Part shown: piece by piece, positions 22,901 through 33,154 of the stretch | Position numbering within the stretch: the stretch's first letter is position 1 | How the letters are laid out: the number at the start of each line of letters is the position of its first letter | Source: Hawksworthiomyces lignivorus | Lineage: Eukaryota > Ascomycota > Sordariomycetes > Ophiostomatales > Ophiostomataceae | Direction: 5' to 3' | DNA: 64,000 nt | Assembly: GCA_002917075.1 (NCBI GenBank) | Contig: NTMA01000026.1 | Coordinates: forward strand, 1 to 64,000 | Notes under the pieces: model-generated | Told to the model about the DNA's origin: nothing | Database searches by the model: none | Seen by the model: the letters and a program-made list of their open reading frames with translations, nothing else | Translations under genes and position numbers: made by a program

Positions 22901-25900
22901 AGCTTCCACTGGCTCAGCTTCAAAAGCTTCAACGGGCTCGGTTACAGTAGCTTCAGCTGGCTCAACTTCCACAGCTGCGACTAGCTCGGCCTCAGCAGCT
23001 TCCACTGGCTCGACGTCGATAACGTCGGCCGCCTCGGCTTCAATAGCTTCAACTGGTTCAACTACAGCAGCTTCCAGTGGCTCGGCCTCTGTGGCTTTCA
23101 ATGGACCGACTTCAGAAGCTACAACTATTCCAGCAGGCTCTGCTTCGATAATTTTAGTTGGTTCGATCTCCGCAGATTCAGCAACCTCGGTAGCCTCGAC
23201 AGCTTCGGTGGCTTTATTTTCGGTAGCCTCAGTAGACTCTGTGTCGACAGTCTCAATAGGCGCAGCGGCCAGAGTAGGTTCAATTTCGGCAGTCTCAGTA
23301 GGCTCAGTAACTTCATCAAGCTCAGTTTCAGCAGCTTTGAGAGGCTCAGCTTCAAGAACTTCGATAGGTGCAGTGGTTTCAGCAGGCTCGTCTTCTATAG
23401 CCTCGGTGGGTCCAGCTTCTGCCGCTTCAGTAGGTTCAGCCTCGATAGCCGCAGCAGACTCAGCTTCGACAGCTTCGGTAGGCTTAGTAGCTTCAGCAGA
23501 GCCAGTAACCTCCGTTGGAGCAGCAGCTTCAACGAGCTCGGTAGCTTTTTCAGATTCAGATGTTGGTGCAAGATTGTCACGTTCAGCAGACTCGGCAGCT
23601 TTTTCAGGCTCAGTGATCTCAATAGGCTCTGCCGACTCTAATGGCTTGACGGCCTCAGTTGGCTTAGGAGGCTCGACAGATTTAATTGTCTCTGCAGCTT
23701 CGAAAGGCTCAGCAGCATCGATAACCTCAAACTCGGCAGCGTCGGCAGCCTCAGCTGGTCTGCTAGTTTCTGTTTCCTCGACAGCTTCATCAGGTTTCAC
23801 GATTTCGAAAGAGTCACTTAGAGTAGATTCGGCAGTAGCACCTTCGGTTGTAGCAGGTTCATTTTCTGCGAAAATGATGCTGTCCTCTTCCTCCTCTTCT
23901 GGAGCTGTTTTTTGAGCAACTGTGGCTTCTAGCGTTGTAACAACTGCCTCATCTTCTAGAGGGGATGATTCTTGTATAATCTCTGCAGAGCTTTGTGCAG
24001 AATGTGTTGAGTCTATTAAAACATCTTTCTCAGACTCAACGGTAGGCTCCTCAAAAGTGGTGGATTCCTTCGGTGCTAATGCCTCGACAGTAAGAGACTC
24101 TTCAGAAGCAGGCTCCTCAGAAATAACGAGATGCTCTTTACCGATATTAGCAGTGCTATCATCAGCTACTAGTTCTTTCTCGGCTGCAAAATCAAGCGGG
24201 GTTGAATCGGCTGCAGGTGGTGTCGGTGCCTCTGCCTCTTGATGATCAGTGGGTGCATCTGGCAAGAGTGCTTCGCTTTCGCCGGCCGTGATTTCGGCAG
24301 CGTCCTCTTGAAGATATTGGTTAGAGGCATCTTCCGTCGGTCCTCCTAGAAACTCGCCGAGAACTTCGGATCTCTCTACCGGTATCTCGATTGACTCCAC
24401 TGGAGCTTGGGTCTTGTCAAGGTCCTGTGTAGGAACATCTGCTGCAACGTCTGTCGACTGTGTTTGTATTTCAGTTACTGTATTGTCAGGACCAGATTCA
24501 ACGACTTCGCTTGGTTCTTCAACGGAAGCATCGATATGTGGCTCCTTGGCAGTCGCTTCGAGACCGAGATTTGGAACTTCAGGGTCATCGTGACTAGAAA
24601 CCGGGTCTCTAACTTCAAGATCTTCAATCGTAGGCTGAAGCGAAGTTGTGTCTGTTTCTTCAGTTGCTGGGTGGGTAGAATCCTCTAAAGCGGCAGAAGC
24701 TCGCGTCTCGGAGGGCACTTCGTTTATTTCTTTGACCGTCGGTTCCGAAGAGTCGACGATTGCGATCTCCCCATCGATTACTGTTGGTTCGGCAAGTATA
24801 GCCCCGGAATCAGGGGGTGTCGATTCTGCTTCTGCAACGGGTTCGTCCTCTACTGTTGCGACAGGTGCTTCCTCTGCCTCTTCAATGGGTTTGTCCTCTG
24901 CTGCGGCAGGTACTTCCTTTGCTGCGATGGGTTCTTCTTCTGCTGTTGTAACAGGTACCTCTTCTGCAATAGGTGCCTCCTCTGCTGCTACAACAGGTTC
25001 TTCGTCTACCCTTGCAGCAGGTGCCTCCTCTACTGCGGCAACAGATTCTTGTTCTGCCTCTGCAACAGGTTCGTCCTCTGCTGCAGCAACAGGTTCTTCG
25101 TCTGCTTCTGCAGCGGGTGCCTCCTCTGTTGCAATAATAGATGCCTCCTCTGCTGTGGCAGGTTCTTCTTCCGCCTCCGCAATTGGTGCCTTTACTATCT
25201 CCACAGCAGGTACTTCCTCTTCTGCTGCAATGGGGGCCTCCTCTGCTGCAATGGGGGCTTCCTCTGCTTCTACCTTTGCAATAGGTGTCTCGTCTACTGC
25301 TGCAATTGGTTCTTCCTCTGCTACTGCAGTAGGTGCCTCCTCTGCTACTGCAGTAGGTGCCTCCTCTGCTATTGCTGGAGGTTCTTCCTCTGCTATTGCA
25401 GGAGGTTCTTCCTCTGCTATTGCAGGAGGTTCTTCCTCTGCTGCTGCAGGAGATTCTTCCTCTGCTACTGTTGCAAGTTCCTGCTCCACTGCTGCTGGAG
25501 GTTCTTCCTCTGCTACTGCAGCAGGTGCCTCCTCTGTTATTGCAGGAGTTTCTTCTTCCACTGCAGCAGGAGGTTCTTCCTCTGCTACTGCAGGAGGTTC
25601 CTCCTCCACTGCTGCCGGAGGTTCTTCCTGTGCTACTGCTGCAGGTTCTTCCTCCACTGCCTCTATAGCAGGTTCGTTTGCTGCTGCTGTAGGTACTTCG
25701 TCTGCCTCTGTAGCGGGCTCTTCCTCTGCTTCAGCAGCAGGAGTCTCCTCTACCTCTGCAATGGACTCTTTCTCTGCTTCAGCAACAGGTGCTTCGTCTG
25801 TCACTGCAGCGGGCTCTTCCTCTGCTGCAACAACAGGTGTCTCCTCTGCCTCTGCAGCAGGTGCTTCCTCTGCTACTGTAGAAGTTGCCTCTTTTGCCTC

Positions 25901-28900
25901 TACAGAAGGTTCTTCGTCTGCCTCTGGAGGAGGTACCTCCTCTACCGGTATGCGTGCGTGTAGTTGTTCTTCTGGCGCTTCTTCAGCCACCTTTATGGTC
26001 AGTCCTGTTATGGTCGGATCTGTGTCGGTAGGTTTCATATCAGCTGGAGGTATATCAACCAGTGTTGCTTCTACTGGGGCGTCTTCGTCAAATGCTTCTT
26101 CAGCAGGGGTCTCTTGAGTTGGTGAATATCCTGTCGGTGGAACTTCAGTTGCCACCTCTTCATCAGCCGTAGTTTCGATAAGCCCTTCTTTTCCTGTTGG
26201 TTCGGCTATTAACTGCTTAGCACCAATAACTTCTGTCGAAGGCTCTTCTACTGCAGGTTCCTCCGCTGCAAGTTCTTCTGCTAAAGGTTCCTCTGCTGAA
26301 GGCTTCTCTGCCGCAGGCTCGTCTGCCGCAGAATGTTCGACTGCAGGCTCCTCTGCTGGAAGCTTCTCTGCTGCAGGTTCCTCAGTCAAAGGTTCCTCAG
26401 TCAAAGGCTCCTCTACCGAAGGCTCCTCTGCTGCATGCTCCTCTGCTGCATGCTCTTCTGCCGCATGCTCATCTGCTGCAGGCTCCTCTGCCGCAAACTC
26501 TTCTCCTGCAAGCTCCTCCACCGTAGGCTCTTCTGCTGTAGGTTCCTCTACCGAAGGCTCTTCTACTGCAGGCTCCTCTGCTGTAGGCTGCTCTGCCGCA
26601 AACTTTTCTACTGCAGGCTCCTCTGCCGTAGGTTGCTCTGCTGCAAACTTCTCTTTTGCAGGCTCCTCGGCCGAATGTTTCTCTACCGATGGCTCCTCTA
26701 CTGCAGGTTCTTCTACTGCAGGCTCTTCTACTGTGGGTTCCTCTGCTGTAGGCTCCTCTGCTGCAAGATTCTCTTTTGCCGGTTCCTCAGCCGCGGGTTC
26801 CTCAATCGAAGGCTCCTCTGCTGCAGATTCCTCAACCGAAGATTTCTCTGCCGCAGGCTCTTCAACCGAAGGCTCCTCTGCTGCAGGCTCCTCTGTCGAA
26901 GGCTCTTCTGCCGAAGGCTCTTCTACAGGCAGCTCTTTCACTGGTTCTTCCTTTGCCGTTGCCGTTTCAGGCGTTACATCTGTGGAAAGAGTATCATCTG
27001 CTTCTGCTGATTCCGGCACAACTACCAATTCGTCAAAAGTCGAGTCGCTGGCTTCCTGTTCGACTTCTTTTGACAATTCTTGCTGGATTTTGGATTGCTT
27101 CTCAGTCAGATCATCGTTTTGTTCTTCGGCTGGTTCCACAACTGGTGCTGCGACTGATTCTGCGACCGGTTGTGCGACCGGTTCTTCGACTTGGTTTTCG
27201 ACTGATTCAGAGACAGGTTCTTCAATCGGCTTCTCGCTTAGTAGATCTCCTGTAATAGTTGTCTCTGATGCCTGTGGTTCAGAGTCATCTTCTTCCGGTA
27301 GAGGCTGAGCGCTGCCATCATCTTTGCTACTATCTCCAAGAGCCACCGCCTCATTCTCTGCAGCGTATTTTTGAACTGGTGCCTCAGCGGCGTTGTCTGC
27401 CTGGGTTGAAACCACGTCCTCGCCTTGCTTTGGAGTAACTTCTTCCGTTGCTGGAGCAGAGACGGATTCTGCTGTGTGCTCTTTACTCTCCTCTGCCAAC
27501 TCAGACTTTTGTTGTGACTCGTCCACAACAGGAGCCACAACAGTCTCTTTCTCCTCTTGCGCAACACCATCGCTATCTATTTCTTCAGGCTGTGTATCGA
27601 CAACATGGAAAGTACTAGAATCTTCCTCCTCTTTCACCTCTGTTTCCACTACCTCATCTTCTATGGGGGCATCATTTTCTATGGAAGTGGGGGATACCTC
27701 ACCTTTTGAGCTTCGTCGTCTCCTCTTCTCCGACGCAGCCTTGTCTGCATCTGCGCTTGGCGCTGTTACCGGGACGGGGATAGGTCCCACGGTGTCTTTC
27801 TTCTCTTCGGAGTCTGCTTCGGCTGGCGGCGTCTTGGCCTCAGTAAAGGGTTTTTCTTCGGCGATCGGCTCGGAAGTTGACGCTTCTTCTTTAATTTCTC
27901 GAACAGATTCGGCAGGGGCAGCTTCGGTAACTTCTGCTGGGGTTTCTGCAACAGTATCTGCGGGACATTCAGCCGGGACATCAGCTTCGGGGTTAGTCGC
28001 ATCTTCAACCGCAATTTCTTTCTCGGACGTAGTTGTCTCTGCTTCTGGAGTTGCCTCAAAGGCTTCCTCCGCAGCGGCAACTGGCTCTTCCGTATCTGCC
28101 TTTTCTTCAGAAACTGGTTCAGGATCAGTGAGAGTGGTTTCAGCAGCCTCATCAGCAGCCCTTTCTTCAGGAGCTACTTCTTCCTGAGCAGCTTCAGCCT
28201 CTACAGTTTCATTGGGATCAACTTCTTCAGCTGCACTTTTAGCTTGAGTAGCAGTCTCGTCCGACGTAGATTCGTCGGCGACAACAGAAGCAATAGCTAC
28301 AGCCTCTTTAATTCCGGGAGCGTCAGCGGAAGCAACTTCCTCAGTAGCCTCAACATTTTCTTCTGCCTCTGGTTTTTCTTCCGGCTGCGCCTCTTTACTG
28401 AGCGATTCAGGCGCAGGTTCTTCGACGGGGACTTCCGGTGTGGCCACTGCAACTTCATCGTCGGCATCTTCAGCAGGGTCGTCAGTAGCTGCTTCAGCAG
28501 GAGTTTCTTTGGTGCCAGGCTCTGCGGTCTGCGCCGAAGCAACTTCAGCCTCCTCTTCCTTCTCTTCCTCCACCTCCTCTTTCTCCGTGTCCTCTTGTGG
28601 AGATTCTTCTTCAGCGTCATCAGCGTCGGCGTCGCCAGCTTCAGTAATAACTGTTGCGTCTACTGGTTCAGAAAGTTCTTCGAGTGAGGCATCGGCAGTC
28701 TCGGCATTAGAGGGTTCTTCATTAACCTTGTCAGACGTTTCTGCCTCTGGTTCAGCAGTTTCAGTGACGATATTCTCAGATTCCTCTGGCTGCTCAGGTT
28801 GATCTTCGGCCTCCACCAGCTCATCTGAAGGTTCATCTTTAGCAGAAGCCTCTGGAGCAGGTTTCTCTTCGGCGTGTGGTTGTTCTGTCACTTCTTCCTC

Positions 28901-31900
28901 CTGTTCCTGTATAGGTTCAGCAGAAGCCTTTATTTCGGCAGCTTCGGGCTCATCCTCATCCAGTGTCTCGGTCTCGAGAGGGGCTGATGATGAAGCCTCT
29001 TCGGGTTCAGCAGCTTCTTCAGCAGCTTCCACAGCTGCAGCAGGAGAAGGATCCTCTGCCTCCGCGGGAGTGGATTTTGGTTCAATATCCTCGGCAGTCG
29101 CGTTTTCGCTTGCTTCAGCCGGAGCATCAGCGGGGTCATCCGTAGGAGTATCGACGGGGGGTGCAGATTCTTTAGATGCAGGTGCGTCTGTCTCTTCTTT
29201 ATCCTTCTCAGGGTCTGCTTCTGATTCTGCTACTTCGGAGATCTCTGCGGCAGTTGATTCCTCTGGTGCAGTTTCTGGCTCCGCCTCTTTGGTATCCTCT
29301 TCCTCCAACTTTGGTTCAGCCTCTTTCGCCGCATCCTCTTCAGCAGGGACTTCAGCATCGGTTTCTTCAGCAGCAGTAACGGGAGTTTCTTCTAGAGTAT
29401 CTTCAGTTGTCTCTCCTGTGGTTGGTTCTGGAGCCGTTTCAGCTTCTGGAACAGGCGTCTCCTCAATGGGTTGAGAATCTGTCTTTTCTTCTTCCTCCGA
29501 TGATTCGGCTACCACAGCTGCGGCAGTGGCGGCAGTCGCAGCGATAGCAGCGGCGGCAGAAGTGACAGTAGGTGTTTCGTCAACATCTGCTGGCTCGACG
29601 TCTTCGGGCTTACTGTCTTCTGTTGAAAATTCTGCAGGTACGTCGCCGCTTGGACCGGACTCGTCAGCTGGCTTCGCATGCTCTTCTACTTCAGCAGCTT
29701 TATCGCTGGTATCGGCCGTCTCATCACCGCTCGGCGCCTCGGCAGGCTCAGATGCTTCTTTGTCTGCAGCATCTTCCGCTGAAGCGTCCGGCTTCTCGAC
29801 ATGCTCTTCCGAAACATCCTTGGTCTCCGCTTCTTCGGTGCTTTCTGGTTCTGCGGAGTCTGTGGTACCGATGGGTTCCTCGGTAGCAGTAGCATTGCTA
29901 TCAGAGGTCTCTTCGTCTTTGGCTTCGGAGTCATCTTTGGTAGTAGCATCGTCTGCCTTTTCTTCCGTCGAGTTCTCCTCTTGTGCAGCAGGGGTGTCTG
30001 CTTCAGTATCTCCAGCAGGTGGCACGTGCAGCGCTGGCTCAGTTTCGGCACTCTCTTTGGGCTGAGCGCCATCCTCTGGCTCACCAGAAACTTCAGGCGC
30101 AGCTTCTGTTGCGGCATCAGCGACGCTCTCAGGTGCTTCTTGTGCAGGAGCCTCGGGGGCGACCTCGGCTGGAGCTTCTTCGGAAACCTCGTCAGGAGTT
30201 TCTGGTGCAGCTTTCTTAGCCTCTTCCGCAGGAGACGGCACGGGTGCCTCTTCAGCGGGCGACTCTTGTTCGTTTGCATCCGCTTCTTCTGCTTTGTCAC
30301 CAACAGCCTCCTTGTCATCCGTCTCAGTGGCTGGGGTTTCCTCTACGGGAGACTTCTCAACTGGGGCTTCGCTAAGATCACCCGCATCTTCAGAGATCGT
30401 TGCAGGTTCTGCTTCGGCAGAAGTAGCCGTGGCATCTTCCGCTTCCGTAGCTGGAGCATCCTTTGCTTCATCTTCTTTCTCTAGCTCCGGCCGAGTCTCT
30501 AAAGCGGGTTCCTCTGCCGCGTCCGTTTCAGGATCTTTCGTAGCTTCTGCAGCTGGTTCGGTGTCTGCGGCCGGCTCTTCAGTAGTCTCAGGAGACGCTT
30601 CCGCAGGAGCCTCCTCCTTATCTACAGTCGCTTCCTCAGGCGCGGTCTCTGGGTGAGCTTCTGCAGGAACTTCTGATGTCTCACCCGAAGCTTCTGCTAC
30701 AGGAGCTTCCTGGGCAGCTTCGCCGGAAGGTTCTTCAGTTGCCTCAGATTTTGGCTCTGCAGTTTCTTCTCCAGGCTCCGCAGCAGGCGCATGTGTAACC
30801 TCTTCAGAGGCATTTTCTGGTGCTAGCTCATCTGCGGCGGGCTCAACTGTAGCGGTCTCGGTTTTGGCTGGTTCTTCTGCCGTTGGCTCATCTTCAGCTG
30901 CCTCCTCTGGAGTAGGTTTGTCTTCGACTAGTTCGTCTGTAGCTGGTTCTTCTGCAGCAGGCTCAACTTCGGCTGGCTCAGTTTCAGCTGGTTCTTCTGA
31001 AGCTGTCTCCTCTGCAGTAGGTTTTTCTTCAGCAGGTTCGCCTGCAGCTGGCTCTTCTGCAGCCGGCTCTTCTGCAGCTGGCGCTTCTATAGCTGGTGCT
31101 TCCGCAGCAGGCGCTTCTGCAGCAGGCTCGTCTTCAACTGGCTCGGCTGCAGCTGGCTCGGTCGCGGCTGGCTTGTCTTCAACTGGCTCGTCTGAAGCTG
31201 GCTCTTCTGAAGCTGGCTCTTCTGCGGCGGGCTCTTCTGCGACTGGCTCTTCTGCAGCTGGCTCTTCTGCAGCTGGCTCTTCTGCAGCAGATTTGTCATT
31301 GGCTGGCTCTTCTACGACTGATTTCTCTGCAGCAGGCTTGTCTTCAGCTGACTCGTCTTCAGATGGCTTATGAGAAGCATCCATAGCTGCGTCAGCGGAA
31401 GCCTCGGCAGGAGCTTCAGAGGATGCATCAGCCGGAGGAGCCTCGGGCTTGTCTTCAGCCAGATCTTCAGGAGCACTCGCTTCCGTGGAAGCATCAGATG
31501 GTTGCTGCTCAGGCGATTCTTCAGCAGCTTGTTCCATGGATTCGGCCTCAGTCGCTTGCTTCGTTTCTTCGCTACTTGGAGCCGGGACTGCCTCTTCCTT
31601 CTCCTTGGCGAGCTCTTCTTCATCGTCAGAGAAGCGCACGCGTTTAGTGGGAGACGGCGATTTAGATGGCTTAGGCGCCTCTTCTTGCTTGGACTCTGGT
31701 GCGGCAGCATCTGCTTCAGCTGAGTCGCTCGGCGGCTCGGCCTCAGCGGCTTCCGTGGACGCAGGCGTATCCTCACCTTTGTCTTTAGCAGGTGCGGCCG
31801 GAGCAGCAGGCTCTTCGGCAGTCGTGGGCTCTTCGGCAGCTGCGGGCTCTTTAACCGGGGCTTCAGTGGGTTCTCCTGCAGGCTCAGGCTTGTCGTCAGA

Positions 31901-33154
31901 GGGGGGTTCTTCTTGAGGAGCAGAAGGTTCTTCGGTTGCCTTTGCCTCTGCAGGCGCTGCATCTGCAGAGGCAGCTTCATCTGAAGCAGACGACTCCTCT
32001 GCAGCCACAGGAGCGGCTGCGGCGGCCTCCTCAGCGGGCGGCGAGTCCTCTGCAGCAGCTGGCTCTTCCGTCTTTTCCTCGGCAGGAGTGTCGGCTTTTT
32101 CTGCGGTTGGTGCAAAGTCTGCAAGGGCTTCGCCTGCCGGCTCGGCTGCTGCGGGCGCAGCTTCTTCCGTCGACTGGGCCGGAGCCTCTTCGGCCGGCGG
32201 CGCTTCCTTGGCAGACTCCTCTGGTTTTGATTCTTCGGCCTTGGCCGAATCAGATGCAGGCTCTGCCGCCTCGCCGTTCTTCTCTTCTGCTTCTGCGGAG
32301 TCTTTGGATGTTGCTGGTTCTGGATCGGGCTTTACCTCTCTGCTGCCGTCTTTGCCGTTGCCGTTGCTGCTGTTGTTATTGTTGTTGGCGCCCTTGCCGT
32401 TGGCTTTGCCCTTCTTCTTGGCATTGTTCTTTGCACCTTTACCTTTCTTCTTCTTCTTGCCGCCAGTTTCTTCTTCTTCGGCATTGTCGCCTTCGTCGGC
32501 ATCGCCAGACGATTTTGTCGGCGAATCGGACTCGGGGCCGACTCCGCCGCTGCTCCCGCCACCGCCTCCGCCGGCGGTAGCAGCAGCTGCGGCCTTTTTC
32601 GCTGCCTTCTTGGCTGCTTTCTTGCTCTTCTTACCACCGCTCAGTGATATCAAAGAGGGGCCGCCTTCATTTGCGTCAGGTTTGGGTTGTGTGTCGTCGT
32701 TGTCGTCTGCATCTGTACTTGTAAGTCAGCGACCAAGGTAAGCAAAAAATAAAATAAAATAAAATAAAAACATAAAAACATAAAATTATAAATTAAAAGT
32801 CCCCAATAGGAGACGCGAGGCATGGGACGTACCGCTGCTTGCGTTATCCTTTCCGTTCTTTTGTTTGCCCTTTTGCTTTTTCCGCTTGATCGGCGTCGGA
32901 GCGCTGTTGTCGCCGGCATTTTCAGCCTGCGCCTCCCCGTTTCTGGGTTGGTGTTCGCTTAGACCCTCTTCACCAGCGGCGGCATCTTCGTCGTCGCCGT
33001 AGTCGATTTCGTCCTCCTCTTCCGACCCTCCAAATTCCATATACTGGACTTTTGAGAAATCGGCAACGGCAAGCTGGTCATACTCAGCCACCTGCACGTT
33101 GCCTAACATCCGCTCTTGGCTGAATGCGACATCTTCGCCCAAGGAACGCTCCAT
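13835..33154 (-). CDS. Giant acidic tandem-repeat protein, 6,399 aa, no recognised domain
   Basis: Two exons: 33154-32833 and 32712-13835. The 120-bp intron (GTACGT...ACAG) joins in frame as Ser-Ser-Asp-Ala-Asp. The total is exactly 6,400 codons including stop. I start at the first ATG (33154); the frame is open for at least ten codons upstream, so an extra 5' exon is possible. Order: an acidic N-terminus (FGGSEEEDEIDYGDDED); Lys-rich stretches (residues 132-150 and 191-212); one KRVRFSDDEE motif (464-473); then about 5,000 residues of Glu/Ala/Pro/Thr repeats in blocks of changing period. The C-terminal 750 residues differ: a hydrophobic segment (5671-5692), an Ala/Ile-rich segment (about 5835-5850), a His run, Arg/Glu-rich coiled sequence with another Ala/Val stretch (about 6085-6106), and a basic amphipathic end, KKGLRAIFKKFLSV. 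Size, disorder and repetition resemble fungal involucrin-repeat/leashin proteins that tether Woronin bodies, but I see none of their KKxKK repeats, so that is only a hypothesis. No frame break in 18.9 kb argues for selection on the protein. Confidence 0.85.
17690..18400 (-). repeat. Repeat block F of the giant gene: EPE/AEPEVxAE units
   Basis: Irregular units of roughly 6-8 residues (EPEVLAELEPEV, EPEAEAAI) at about residues 4879-5116. Divergence is higher than in blocks A-E, so this block is probably older. Confidence 0.65.
19680..22100 (-). repeat. Repeat block E of the giant gene: 9-bp units (AEP)
   Basis: The largest block, 2.4 kb: three-residue units AEP/TEL/VEP/PTE at about residues 3646-4452. 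Perfect GGCTCAGCA runs occur at 20927-20965 and GGCTCGACG runs near 21938-21966. Such runs expand by slippage and are prone to assembly collapse. Confidence 0.85.
22490..23600 (-). repeat. Repeat block D of the giant gene: 18-bp units (EPTEAA)
   Basis: Six-residue AAEPTE units, cleanest at 22545-22770 (GGCTCAGCAGCTTCAGTA on the plus strand), at about residues 3146-3516. Toward 23600 the units become longer and more varied (EAEPAEAIE, EVEPAEA). Confidence 0.8.
24830..25960 (-). repeat. Repeat block C of the giant gene: 30-33-bp units (EEEPPAVA)
   Basis: Units encode AEEEPPAVA/AVEEEPPAA, 10 or 11 residues long, at about residues 2359-2736. The cleanest run is 25360-25640, where adjacent units are nearly identical (GGAGGTTCTTCCTCTGCTAT, plus strand). 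Confidence 0.85.
26240..26935 (-). repeat. Repeat block B of the giant gene: 15-bp units (EEPAA/EEPTV)
   Basis: About 45 units of GGCTCCTCTGCTGCA-like sequence encode AEEPAVEEPT-type five-residue repeats at about residues 2034-2266. Some units are interrupted by KFA or KHS variants in place of EPA, pointing to partial duplication of a longer higher-order unit. Confidence 0.85.
30850..31372 (-). repeat. Repeat block A of the giant gene: 15-bp units (EEPAA)
   Basis: About 30 units of GGCTCTTCTGCAGCT-like sequence (plus strand) encode AEEPA variants at about residues 556-729. Unit identity is highest around 31191-31290. Block B, 4 kb away, uses the same five-residue unit. Confidence 0.85.

Noticed and set aside
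22503..23915. 470-aa Ala/Gly/Ser plus-strand frame
   Set aside because: Shadow of repeat block D of the giant gene; no start context, splice sites or motif.
24648..26117. 489-aa Ser/Ala-rich plus-strand frame
   Set aside because: Exact antisense shadow of repeat block C; open only because the short repeat has no stop triplet in that frame.
32651..32653. Start of the giant protein at this position
   Set aside because: The codon is TTG, not ATG. The frame continues upstream to a good acceptor and joins an acidic 5' exon in phase.
13835..33154. Firm naming of the giant gene as leashin (LAH) or involucrin-repeat protein
   Set aside because: Size and disorder agree, but I cannot see the lysine-rich repeats or a named conserved end of that family; kept as a hypothesis only.
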